This document shows, in pieces, positions 7,949 through 15,920 of a stretch of DNA of 64,000 nucleotides. The first letter of the stretch is position 1. Each line of letters opens with the position of its first letter. Location: the NCBI GenBank assembly GCA_009837885.1, contig VXSP01000045.1, positions 124,001-188,000 on the forward strand, read 5' to 3'. The notes under the pieces were generated by a model. The model was not told where the DNA came from and ran no database searches. It saw only the letters and a list, made by a program, of their open reading frames with translations. A program made the position numbers and the translations under genes. Origin of the DNA: Holophagales bacterium. GTDB taxonomy: Bacteria; Acidobacteriota; Thermoanaerobaculia; Multivoradales; Multivoraceae.

Positions 7949-8983
7949 ATGAAGTACGTACCGTTAGGCAAGTCGGGTCTCTACGTCTCGCAGCTTGCGT
8001 TGGGGGCAATGACGTTTGACCGGCACGATGGCATCTTCGGCAAGATGCTCGGCGGCACGGGCCAGGAGCTCGCCACACGCATGGTTGACTGCGCGATCGA
8101 TGCCGGGGTGAACATCTTCGACACGGCAAACATCTACGGCATGGGTGAGTCTGAAGTCATGCTCGGCAAGGCACTCGGTACTCGTCGCGGCGACGTCATC
8201 GTGGCGACCAAGTACAACAACCCAATGGGAACCGGCCCCAACTCGATGGGCGCAGGGCGGATATCGGCGATACGGGAGTGCGAGAACAGTCTGCGTCGCC
8301 TTGGTACCGATTGGATCGATCTCTATCAGGTACACAGTTTTGACTACACAACTCCACTTGAAGAAACGCTCCGGTCACTCGACGCGCTGGTGCAGCAAGG
8401 CAAGGTGCGCTACATCGGTTTGTCGAACTATGCCGGCTGGCAGATAGCGAAGGCCGACGGCATCTCCCAACGGCTTGGTCTCGAACGGTTCTGCTCAGTG
8501 CAGGCGTACTATTCGCTTGTCGGTAGAGAGTTGGAAAGGGAGATCGTTCCAGCCGCCTTGGATTTGGGTCTCGGCATTCTCGTATGGAGCCCGCTGGCGA
8601 GCGGATTCCTGAGCGGCAAGTACTCTCGCGATACGGCCGCCGAAGGTCGGCGAGCCGCGGTCAGTCTGCCACCCGTCAATGAGGAACGGGGTTATGACAT
8701 TGTGGAAGTGGTTAGGGAGATTGCCGAGGCGAAAGCAGCTTCCGTAGCGCAGGTAGCTCTAGCCTGGATGTTGCACAAGCAGGGCATTTCAAGCGCGATA
8801 GTCGGGGCTCGCAATGAAAAGCAGCTAGCCGAGAATCTCGGTGCAGCTGACGTGGAACTATCAACGGCTGACATGGAGAAACTCGACGACGTAAGCGCGC
8901 TTGCGCCTGAGTATCCAGGCTGGACCCCAGGGCTCAGTAAACGGGGTCAGGATATGGCTAGCAGGCTTGCGGATTTAGGTTAG
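7949..8983 (+). CDS. aldo/keto reductase
   Basis: A 344-residue NADPH-dependent aldo/keto reductase of the YajO/YhdN/Kv-beta-like type. The catalytic tetrad is complete: Asp58 and Tyr63 in FDTANIYGMGES, Lys88 in VIVATKYNNP and His129 in YQVHSFD. The cofactor end contains GARNEKQLAENL. It probably acts in the cytoplasm on an aldehyde or sugar. The base composition is clearly lower in GC than the flanking genes (one sampled 60-base line is 50% GC), with more A/T at third positions, which suggests recent acquisition. GGGAG at 7934-7938 is a plausible ribosome binding site. Confidence 0.93.
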   Translation: MKYVPLGKSGLYVSQLALGAMTFDRHDGIFGKMLGGTGQELATRMVDCAIDAGVNIFDTANIYGMGESEVMLGKALGTRRGDVIVATKYNNPMGTGPNSMGAGRISAIRECENSLRRLGTDWIDLYQVHSFDYTTPLEETLRSLDALVQQGKVRYIGLSNYAGWQIAKADGISQRLGLERFCSVQAYYSLVGRELEREIVPAALDLGLGILVWSPLASGFLSGKYSRDTAAEGRRAAVSLPPVNEERGYDIVEVVREIAEAKAASVAQVALAWMLHKQGISSAIVGARNEKQLAENLGAADVELSTADMEKLDDVSALAPEYPGWTPGLSKRGQDMASRLADLG

Positions 8984-9010
8984 CTGCTCGCTTGCCGACG
9001 CCGCGCGCGG

Positions 9011-11113
9011 TCAGCCGCTGAGACGGCCGCCAGCGGCCGCCGTCTCCCGCAGCAGCGGCGCGGCCTGCCACTGCTCGGCGTCGAAGCGGACGGCGTAGTT
9101 GTCGAGGACGCCGACGATGCGGTCGAGGCCGAACTCGTCCGCCCAGAACATGGGGCCGCCGCGGTAGACGGGCCAGCCGTAGCCGTTGATCCAGATGACG
9201 TCGATGTCGCTGGCGCGGAGCGCGATGCCTTCTTCGAGGATCTTCGCTCCCTCGTTGACGGAGGAAAGCAGGCAGCGGTTCAGGATCTCCTCGTCGCCGA
9301 TCTCGCGCTGCTCGATGCCCAGTCGGCCCGCCAGGTCGCGGGCGAGGTCCATGACCTCCGGGTCGGGCGCGGCGGCTCGCGTCGCCGAGTCGTAGACGTA
9401 GTAGCCGCGGCCCGTCTTCTGGCCGCGGCGGTCGCGCTCGCAGAGCATCTCGCGCAAGGTGCTGGAGGAGGATGTCTCCGCGCTCCAGCCGACGTCCAGA
9501 CCGGCCAGGTCGCTCATGCGGAAGGGACCCATTGGCATGCCGAAGTCGTAGAGCACCCGGTCGATGTCCCAGGGCAGCGCGCCCTCGAGGACCAGACGAT
9601 CGGCTTGCAGGCGACGCTGGAACAGCATGCGGTTGCCGACGAAGCCGTGGCAGACGCCGACCAGGGCCGGCACCTTGCCGATGGCGCGGGAGATCGACAT
9701 CGCCGTGGCGATCGCGTCGGCCGCGGACTTCTCGCCCCGCACGACCTCGACCAGCTTCATGATGTTCGCCGGGCTGAAGAAGTGCATGCCGACGACATCC
9801 TCCGCGCGGCCTGTGACAGCGCCGATCTCGTTGACGTCCAGGTAGGAGGTGTTCGTGGCCAGCAGCGCGCCGGGCCTCGCGATCCGGTCTAGCTGGCCGA
9901 AGACACGCTTCTTCAGCTCCATGTCCTCGAACACCGCTTCGACCACGAGATCGCACTCGGCGAGCGCGTCCTGGTCGGTGCCGCCGTCGAGCAGCGCCAT
10001 CCGCTCCTCGACCTGATCGGCCGTGAAGCGTCCTCGCGCGGCGCTGCGCTCGTAGTTGCTACGCACCGTGGCCAGGCCGCGGTCGAGAGCGTCGCGGTTC
10101 TGCTCGATGAGCGAGACGGGGAACCCGGCGTTGGCGAAGGCCATCGAGATGCCGCCGCCCATCGTGCCGGCGCCGAGCACGCCGACCCTGGCGATCTCGC
10201 GCACTGGGGTGTCGGGCGGGATGTCGGGGATCTTGCGAGCGGCGCGCTCGGCGAAGAAGTAGTAGCGCTGGGCCCGCGACTGCGGGTCCGCGTGGAGTGT
10301 CCGTGACAACTCGGCTTCGCGCGCGAGCCCGTCGTCGAACGGCAGTTCGACCGCCGCCTCGATGCACTGAATGCAGACCTCGGGAGCGTTGAAGCCCCGT
10401 GTCCGGCGCGCGATCCGGCGCCGGAAATCGCTGAAGATCGTCCGGTTCTCCCGCAGCACCTCGCGGTGGCTCTCGATGTCCCGGACCCGTGGCAGGCCGC
10501 GTCCCTCGGCCACGGCGCGCAGGGCGAAGCGGATGGCGCCGGCCTCGAGGCCGCCTTCCTCCTCGCTGTCGACCACGGCGTCGATCAGTCCCAGGTCGAG
10601 CGCCTCCGTGGCGGTGATGTGCTCGCCGCTCGTGATCATCTCGAGTGCCCGCGGTACGCCCACGAGGCGGGGCAGTCGCTGGGTGCCGCCGCCACCCGGG
10701 AGAATCCCGAGCTTGACTTCGGGCAGGCCCAGCCGCGCGTTGCGGTCGGCGACCCGGAAGTGGCACGCCATCGCCATCTCGAGGCCGCCGCCCAGCGCGG
10801 TGCCATGAATCGCCGCGATGAACGGTTTGGGCGACTTCTCGATCATCCGCCGGACCTCGTTCGTGTCCGGGGGCAGGCGCGGTTTGCCGAACTCGCGGAT
10901 GTCGGCGCCGGCGATGAAGGTGCGGCCGCGGCAGACGAGAACCGCCGCCTGCATCTCGGAGTCGTCGGCAACTGCTGGCACGGCCGCCGCGAGCCCTTCG
11001 CGTACGTGCTGGCTCAGCGCGTTGACCGGCGGGTTGTCGATCCAGATCGCGCCGGCGATTCCGCGCCCCGGCTCCTCGTGACGTTCGACGGCGACGGACT
11101 GGCTGAGCTGCAT
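9011..11113 (-). CDS. enoyl-CoA hydratase/3-hydroxyacyl-CoA dehydrogenase fusion (FadB/FadJ type)
   Basis: A 700-residue beta-oxidation enzyme that hydrates enoyl-CoA and oxidises 3-hydroxyacyl-CoA. The N-terminal crotonase domain (about 1-200) has AAIHGTALGGGLEMAMACHF and LPEVKLGILPGGGGTQRLPR, with both catalytic Glu positions. The NAD-binding domain has VGVLGAGTMGGGISMAFANAG near residue 300 and the catalytic His in MHFFSPANIMKLVEVVRG; two C-terminal 3HCDH domains follow. ATG 11113 was chosen over a longer frame because GGGGGAG precedes it and it matches family length. No thiolase partner is adjacent. It is divergent from the gene at 11197, sharing an 83-base promoter region. Confidence 0.94.
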   Translation of the reverse strand: MQLSQSVAVERHEEPGRGIAGAIWIDNPPVNALSQHVREGLAAAVPAVADDSEMQAAVLVCRGRTFIAGADIREFGKPRLPPDTNEVRRMIEKSPKPFIAAIHGTALGGGLEMAMACHFRVADRNARLGLPEVKLGILPGGGGTQRLPRLVGVPRALEMITSGEHITATEALDLGLIDAVVDSEEEGGLEAGAIRFALRAVAEGRGLPRVRDIESHREVLRENRTIFSDFRRRIARRTRGFNAPEVCIQCIEAAVELPFDDGLAREAELSRTLHADPQSRAQRYYFFAERAARKIPDIPPDTPVREIARVGVLGAGTMGGGISMAFANAGFPVSLIEQNRDALDRGLATVRSNYERSAARGRFTADQVEERMALLDGGTDQDALAECDLVVEAVFEDMELKKRVFGQLDRIARPGALLATNTSYLDVNEIGAVTGRAEDVVGMHFFSPANIMKLVEVVRGEKSAADAIATAMSISRAIGKVPALVGVCHGFVGNRMLFQRRLQADRLVLEGALPWDIDRVLYDFGMPMGPFRMSDLAGLDVGWSAETSSSSTLREMLCERDRRGQKTGRGYYVYDSATRAAAPDPEVMDLARDLAGRLGIEQREIGDEEILNRCLLSSVNEGAKILEEGIALRASDIDVIWINGYGWPVYRGGPMFWADEFGLDRIVGVLDNYAVRFDAEQWQAAPLLRETAAAGGRLSG

Positions 11114-11196
11114 GGCTGTGGTCTCCCCCGCGATTGGCGCCGGGAGGATACCCGGCCGTCCGTATACTCGTGACTCCGTCGACGAGGGAGGTTGAG

Positions 11197-12207
11197 ATGA
11201 CGCCGAGAACCGACTCCGCTCATGCGCTGGTGCCGATGTTCCTGATCCTGCTTCTGGTCGCAACGACGTCGGGAGCGGAGGACTGGTCAACTCCGCGGAC
11301 CGCCGACGGCCACCCGGACTTCCAGGGCATCTGGGCGAACAACAGCGCGACGCCGCTCGAGCGGCCGAAGGCCTTCGGCGAGAAGGCGACCCTGACCGAC
11401 GAGGAGCTCGCCGATCTCAAGCGCCGGCTGGACGAGATCCGGGAGGGTTCGCAGGCCGGTGACCTGCTCGGCGACTACCTGATCCAGCGGGTCCTCGAGG
11501 ATCCCGAGTTCCGCGGCTTCGACCAGGTCACCGGAAACTACAACTCGTTCTGGCTCGTCGACCGTGAACTGACCAACCGCACTTCGCTCGTGGTCGACCC
11601 GCCGAACGGCCGGATTCCGGCGCTTACCGAGCAGGCGATGGAGCGAATGCGGGCCGCAGTGGCCTACGGCGACGAGGTTCCTGATGGCCCGGAAGACATG
11701 ACCCTCGGCGTGCGCTGCATCACCTTCGGAGTCCCGAACACCCTGGCCGGTTACAACAGCTACTTCCAGTTCTTCCAGACTGCGGATCACGTCGCGATCC
11801 TGCAGGAGCTGATCCACGACGTGCGGATCATCCCGCTCAAGGGCCCGGCAGCTCTTCCCGAGGACCTGCGGCTCTGGCACGGCAACTCGCGCGGCTGGTT
11901 CGAGGGCGACTCGCTGCTGGTCGAGACGGAGAATTACTCCGCCGCCGGCGGAGCCAGCGGCAGGGCGACGGACGGTCTGAAGGTGGTCGAGCGCTTCACC
12001 CGCACCGGTCCGGACACGATCGAGTGGGAGATCACATACGAGGATCAAACGACCTGGGTCCGCCCCTGGACGATGATGATCGATCTCGCCCGAACGGAGG
12101 ACCCGATCTTCGAGTACGCCTGCCACGAGGGGAACTACGGCCTGACGAACATCCTCTCCGGCGCCCGGGCCCAGGAGAGGGAAGCGGCGGCGACGGGCGG
12201 CCAGTAG
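11197..12207 (+). CDS. exported protein of unknown function, CHEGNY family member A
   Basis: A 336-residue protein with a signal peptide (hydrophobic LVPMFLILLLVATTSG) and no recognised catalytic domain. It belongs to a five-member family in this window sharing the ordered motifs DGHPDFQGIW, TPLERP, YNSFW, TSLVVDPPNGRIP, RC, WFEGDSLLVET, VERFT and, at the C-terminus, FEYACHEGNYGLTNILSGAR. The conserved Cys and His in ACHEGNY could bind a metal or form a disulfide; this is inference. ATG 11197 is preferred because GGGAGG lies just upstream. A TATACT hexamer at 11163-11168 is a candidate -10. The function is not known to me. Confidence 0.8.
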   Translation: MTPRTDSAHALVPMFLILLLVATTSGAEDWSTPRTADGHPDFQGIWANNSATPLERPKAFGEKATLTDEELADLKRRLDEIREGSQAGDLLGDYLIQRVLEDPEFRGFDQVTGNYNSFWLVDRELTNRTSLVVDPPNGRIPALTEQAMERMRAAVAYGDEVPDGPEDMTLGVRCITFGVPNTLAGYNSYFQFFQTADHVAILQELIHDVRIIPLKGPAALPEDLRLWHGNSRGWFEGDSLLVETENYSAAGGASGRATDGLKVVERFTRTGPDTIEWEITYEDQTTWVRPWTMMIDLARTEDPIFEYACHEGNYGLTNILSGARAQEREAAATGGQ

Positions 12208-12246
12208 GGGCCAGGTCCCGAGCCTGCCGCCGGGCGCCGGCAACTG

Positions 12247-13791
12247 CTATTCGATCGCCTCGAGGGGTACCGCGCTCCGCAGCTTGAGTCCCCTCCGGGT
12301 CACTCGGACCTCGGGCACGATCGCGGTGCCGGTTGGTTGGTCGCTGTAATAGGTGAGGACGTACTGGTGCCGCAGATCGTCCTGGATCCGACGGAACACG
12401 GTCGCGAGCTGCTCCGGCCAGGGCAAGCTTCCGGTTGAACGTCCGACCGGGAGAAGGCGCCCGCCGGTCTGCTCGCTGATCCGCAGGAGACGCTGCCGGG
12501 CCCTCCGATGTTCTCGCAGCCTGGCGGTAGTGGAGTAAGACCTGTCTCGTGATCTGTTTGATCTGCTGACGAGGACCCAGGCTTGCAGCGGCTCCAGTTG
12601 GATGAAGTAGACCGGCACACCGAGACGCTTCGCGAAGTCGGCGGCCTGATTCGGTTCGGACCGGCTGTGTTCGTCGAGACCGTCCGAAATCACGACGAGC
12701 GCGCGGCGCCCAGGCTCGTCGCGGTACTGCAACAGGGAGAAGAGGATCGCATCGTTGAGCGCCGTACCGCCCTTCGGATCGAGGTAGTGCAATCGGCTGG
12801 TGAGGAGCTCCTTGTGCCCGCTCGGAGGCTGTAGCACGGCTACAGCGTCGTTGAAGTGAACGAGAAAGGCGCGATCGCTTGTCGCCAGAGCGGCTTCAAG
12901 GAAGCTGGCGGAGACCTCGATCAGACTCCCCCGGATGAGCCGTGTGCTGCTTGAGGAGTCGATTGCGAGCCCGAGGACGAGCGGGACATCGGTGGACTGG
13001 TGAAGACCTTCCACCGGGCGCCGCTCGCCCTTCTCGCGGACCTGGAAGTCCTCGGGCCGCAGATTGCTCGCCGGGTTTCCGTTGCGGTCGGTCACGAGCA
13101 CCTGAAGCTGAACCAGTTGAACATCGATTTCCCCCCGATGTTCGGCGCCCTGCAGGAGCTCCGCGTCCTCCCACTCGCGGCCGTCGGCGAGCCTCGCCAC
13201 GACGCGGACGAAGCCGTCCGCTGGCACCCACTCCATCAGGCTCTCGACGGCGATCGTACGCGGCGCGCCGGTAGCCGTTTCCTCGCCGAAGTTGCGCAGG
13301 GCTTCGACCAGGCGTTCCCCGCGGTAGAACTCGACCCGTTCCAGAGTCGCGGATCGCGGCACCGATACGGCGGCTTCGACCCGGGCCGTCGCGTACTCGC
13401 TCGCCTGCTCGCGGCGGATCTCCAGGATGCGCACGGCAAAGGGTACGTCGAGCCGGTTGAGGACGATCCGGTCGCTGCCCAGGTGGTTCCCCTGATCATC
13501 GAAGCCTCGAACTTCGAGTGCCTGCTCGCGGGGCGGGTCGGCGAGTTCGATGTGCGTCGTGAAGGGCTTCTCCGTGACTCGCTGTACGCGGTCGCCGTCC
13601 AGGGAGAACTCGACTGCGGTGATCGACGGATGGATGATCAGAGTCTGGACTTCCACCCGACCGCTGAGCCGTTCGCGGTGCTCGCGGTCGGGCGGGATGA
13701 TGCGGATGGCATCCTGGGCAGAGAGCGCCGGAGCCTGCGCAAGGATGGCCGCTGCCGCGACGCCGACCCGGAGTGATGGTAAGGCTCTCAC
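12247..13791 (-). CDS. exported VWA-domain protein, array copy 1 (short form)
   Basis: A 514-residue member of the VWFA-related Acidobacterial family, the last gene of the array. It starts at GTG 13791, which follows GAGGA, and has a clear signal peptide ending ALSA. Unlike the other six it lacks the N-terminal LLGPWIRNE domain of about 180 residues and begins directly with the Ig-like part (IRIIPPDREHRERLSGR). The VWA domain has MIDAS residues DSSSS (278-282), Thr343 and Asp370. FLVHFNDAV replaces the FLVDFDDTV of most copies. Its post-strand loop is the longest of the set (45 residues), rich in Arg and Ser. The ligand is unknown. Confidence 0.9.
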   Translation of the reverse strand: MRALPSLRVGVAAAAILAQAPALSAQDAIRIIPPDREHRERLSGRVEVQTLIIHPSITAVEFSLDGDRVQRVTEKPFTTHIELADPPREQALEVRGFDDQGNHLGSDRIVLNRLDVPFAVRILEIRREQASEYATARVEAAVSVPRSATLERVEFYRGERLVEALRNFGEETATGAPRTIAVESLMEWVPADGFVRVVARLADGREWEDAELLQGAEHRGEIDVQLVQLQVLVTDRNGNPASNLRPEDFQVREKGERRPVEGLHQSTDVPLVLGLAIDSSSSTRLIRGSLIEVSASFLEAALATSDRAFLVHFNDAVAVLQPPSGHKELLTSRLHYLDPKGGTALNDAILFSLLQYRDEPGRRALVVISDGLDEHSRSEPNQAADFAKRLGVPVYFIQLEPLQAWVLVSRSNRSRDRSYSTTARLREHRRARQRLLRISEQTGGRLLPVGRSTGSLPWPEQLATVFRRIQDDLRHQYVLTYYSDQPTGTAIVPEVRVTRRGLKLRSAVPLEAIE

Positions 13792-13809
13792 CTGCTTGTC
13801 CTCTTCGGG

Positions 13810-15906
13810 CTACTCGATCCCTGCGAGCGGCACCGCGCTCCGCAGCCTGAGGTCGCGCCGGGTCACCCTGATCTCGGGTTCGACGGCGGTGCCCAGTGGC
13901 CGATCGCTGTAGTACGTCAGAACTTGCTGATGCCGCAGGTCCTCTTCGATCTGGTCAAACGCCTGTTCGATCCGCTCGACCCAAGGCGGATCGTCGTCGA
14001 GGAGTCGGACGGGAAAGACACGCCCGCCGGTCTGCCGGCTGATCCGCCTGAGCCGGCCGCTCGCCTCCCGTTCCACCCTCCTTGCCCCCCACGCGAACGG
14101 GTCATGAACGGTGTACGTCTCTTCGGATTGGGCCAGCTCGATGAAGTAGATCGGGAGCCCCAGGCGCTGCGCGTAGTCGGCGGACTGTCCGGGTCGCGTG
14201 CGGCTGTGGATGTCGAGGCCGTCCGTGATCACGACGAGCGCGCGGCGGCCGGGTTCGCGACCGTACTGCAGGAGCGAGAACAGGAGCCCGTCGTTCACGG
14301 CGGTGCCGCCCCACGGGGTCAGTCGACCCAGAGCGCGGGACAGAAGTTCCTTTTCTTGGCTGAGTGGCTGGAGGAGCCTCACCACGTCGTCGAAGTCCAC
14401 GATGAATGCCCGGTCTTCCGGCGCCAGGATGGCCTCGAGGAAGTTCGCGGCAATGGCGTGTAGCTCTCGCCAGATCGGCAGCACGCTGTCCGACGAATCG
14501 ATTGCCAGACCCAGCACCAGCGGGACGTCGCGGGCAGTGTGCACTGTCTCCACAGGGCGCTGTTGGCCGTTCTCGCGGACCTCGAAGTCGCTGGGCGCCA
14601 GGCCGCTGACCGGATTGCCCCGGCGATCTGTCACCAGGACCTGGATCTGGGTCAGTTGAACGTCGATCTCACTCTGGTAGTCGGCGCCCTGGAGGAGTTC
14701 CGCGTCCTCCCGTTCGCGACCGTCGGCCAGCCGTGCGTTGACGCGGACGAAGTCGTTGGCGTCAATGTCGGCGATCAGCGCCCCGATGTGGGCCGTACCC
14801 GTGGCGCGGAGCGCTGCCTGTTCAGCGAAGTCATCCAATGTGGAGACGAGTTCGTCACTGCGGTAGAAGTCGATCCGCTCCAACACCGCGTCGCGCGGCA
14901 GCGAGACAGCTGCCTCGACCCGGATCGGGGCGTTCTCGCCGGAGTGGGCGGGGCGAATCTTCGTGATTCGGGCGCTAAACGGCCTGTGGAGCCGGTTCAG
15001 GACGACCGTGTCGCTTGCGATGAACTCGCCGACGGGCCCCCAGGCTCGGACTTCAAGTCTCTGCTCGCGGGGCGGATTGGCCAGTTTGAGATGCGTCGCG
15101 AAGGGTCGCTTCTTCACCTGCCCGACAAGCTGTCCGTCGACGAAGAAGTCAACCGTTGCGATCTGCGGATCGATGACGAGAGTCTGGAGTTCGAGCCTGC
15201 CGCTCAGCAGTTCGCCGTATCGGCCCAGGGGCGGCACGATCTGCAAGGCCACCGGTCTGGCGAGGGGCTGCGGCCCGCGGATGTCGGCAGGACTCGATCC
15301 GAAGACGCGCTCCGGACGCTCGTACACGGTGCGGAACTTCACGCCTGCCGTCGTGCGGCCACGAAACTCGGCCATTCGCACCAGTCGGTCGCCGTCGCGG
15401 CGGAGCGTCTCGACCCGCCGCCACTCCGAGTCCGAGGTTTCGATCTCGGGCGACTCGTCGAGGTCGAGGATGCGGCCCTCGATCTTCTTGGGATGACGGT
15501 GGTACTGCCCGACGTCGAGCGGATACCAACGGAGGGAGCCCCGGCCGTCGAGGATCGCGAGCGACCCATCCTTGACCCGGATCAGGAACGTGTCGAACCG
15601 ATCGGCGGCGTCCCGGGCCAACCTCCGCAGGAGCCGCGCGGCGTAGTTGTTCCCGGGGTACAGACTCGCGGTCTTTTGAACCGGATCCTCGCTGAGTCCT
15701 TCGTTCCGTATCCAGGGGCCCAGCAGAGGCGTCAGTGAAACGCCGTCGTACGTCTCTTCGCCGTACGGGAAGGCGTCGCTGCTTACCGGTGCGGGTTGCG
15801 GCCACGCGGAGTGGATGGCTTGCAGCCAGATTGCCAACGCGAGCACGACGGGTGTCGTCGTCCGGATTGCGTTCGTCCAGGCTGGAGGCGAAGGTGTTGC
15901 TTGCAT
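13810..15906 (-). CDS. exported VWA-domain protein, array copy 2
   Basis: A 698-residue exported protein. The signal peptide is followed by the array-specific N-terminal domain (SLTPLLGPWIRNEGLSEDPVQK, about residues 55-240), then the Ig-like segment (LQIVPPLGRYGELLSG), a second beta-rich segment (VEAAVSLPRDAVLERIDFYR) and the VWA domain. MIDAS residues are DSSDS (470-474), Thr535 and Asp562. The N-terminal 75 residues are strikingly like those of copy 4 (shared WPQPAP, PYGE, GVSLTPLLGPWI), while the C-terminus (TYYSDRPLG) is closer to copy 3. ATG 15906 has only a weak ribosome binding site, so translation may depend on coupling from copy 3, 14 bases upstream. Confidence 0.9.
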   Translation of the reverse strand: MQATPSPPAWTNAIRTTTPVVLALAIWLQAIHSAWPQPAPVSSDAFPYGEETYDGVSLTPLLGPWIRNEGLSEDPVQKTASLYPGNNYAARLLRRLARDAADRFDTFLIRVKDGSLAILDGRGSLRWYPLDVGQYHRHPKKIEGRILDLDESPEIETSDSEWRRVETLRRDGDRLVRMAEFRGRTTAGVKFRTVYERPERVFGSSPADIRGPQPLARPVALQIVPPLGRYGELLSGRLELQTLVIDPQIATVDFFVDGQLVGQVKKRPFATHLKLANPPREQRLEVRAWGPVGEFIASDTVVLNRLHRPFSARITKIRPAHSGENAPIRVEAAVSLPRDAVLERIDFYRSDELVSTLDDFAEQAALRATGTAHIGALIADIDANDFVRVNARLADGREREDAELLQGADYQSEIDVQLTQIQVLVTDRRGNPVSGLAPSDFEVRENGQQRPVETVHTARDVPLVLGLAIDSSDSVLPIWRELHAIAANFLEAILAPEDRAFIVDFDDVVRLLQPLSQEKELLSRALGRLTPWGGTAVNDGLLFSLLQYGREPGRRALVVITDGLDIHSRTRPGQSADYAQRLGLPIYFIELAQSEETYTVHDPFAWGARRVEREASGRLRRISRQTGGRVFPVRLLDDDPPWVERIEQAFDQIEEDLRHQQVLTYYSDRPLGTAVEPEIRVTRRDLRLRSAVPLAGIE

Positions 15907-15920
15907 CTCTGCTGGCAGGC

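Noticed and set aside
11114..11290. Longer N-terminus for the fadB-like gene starting at 11290
   Set aside because: The extra residues are Ser/Pro/Arg-rich and overlap the divergent gene; ATG 11113 has a strong ribosome binding site and gives normal family length.
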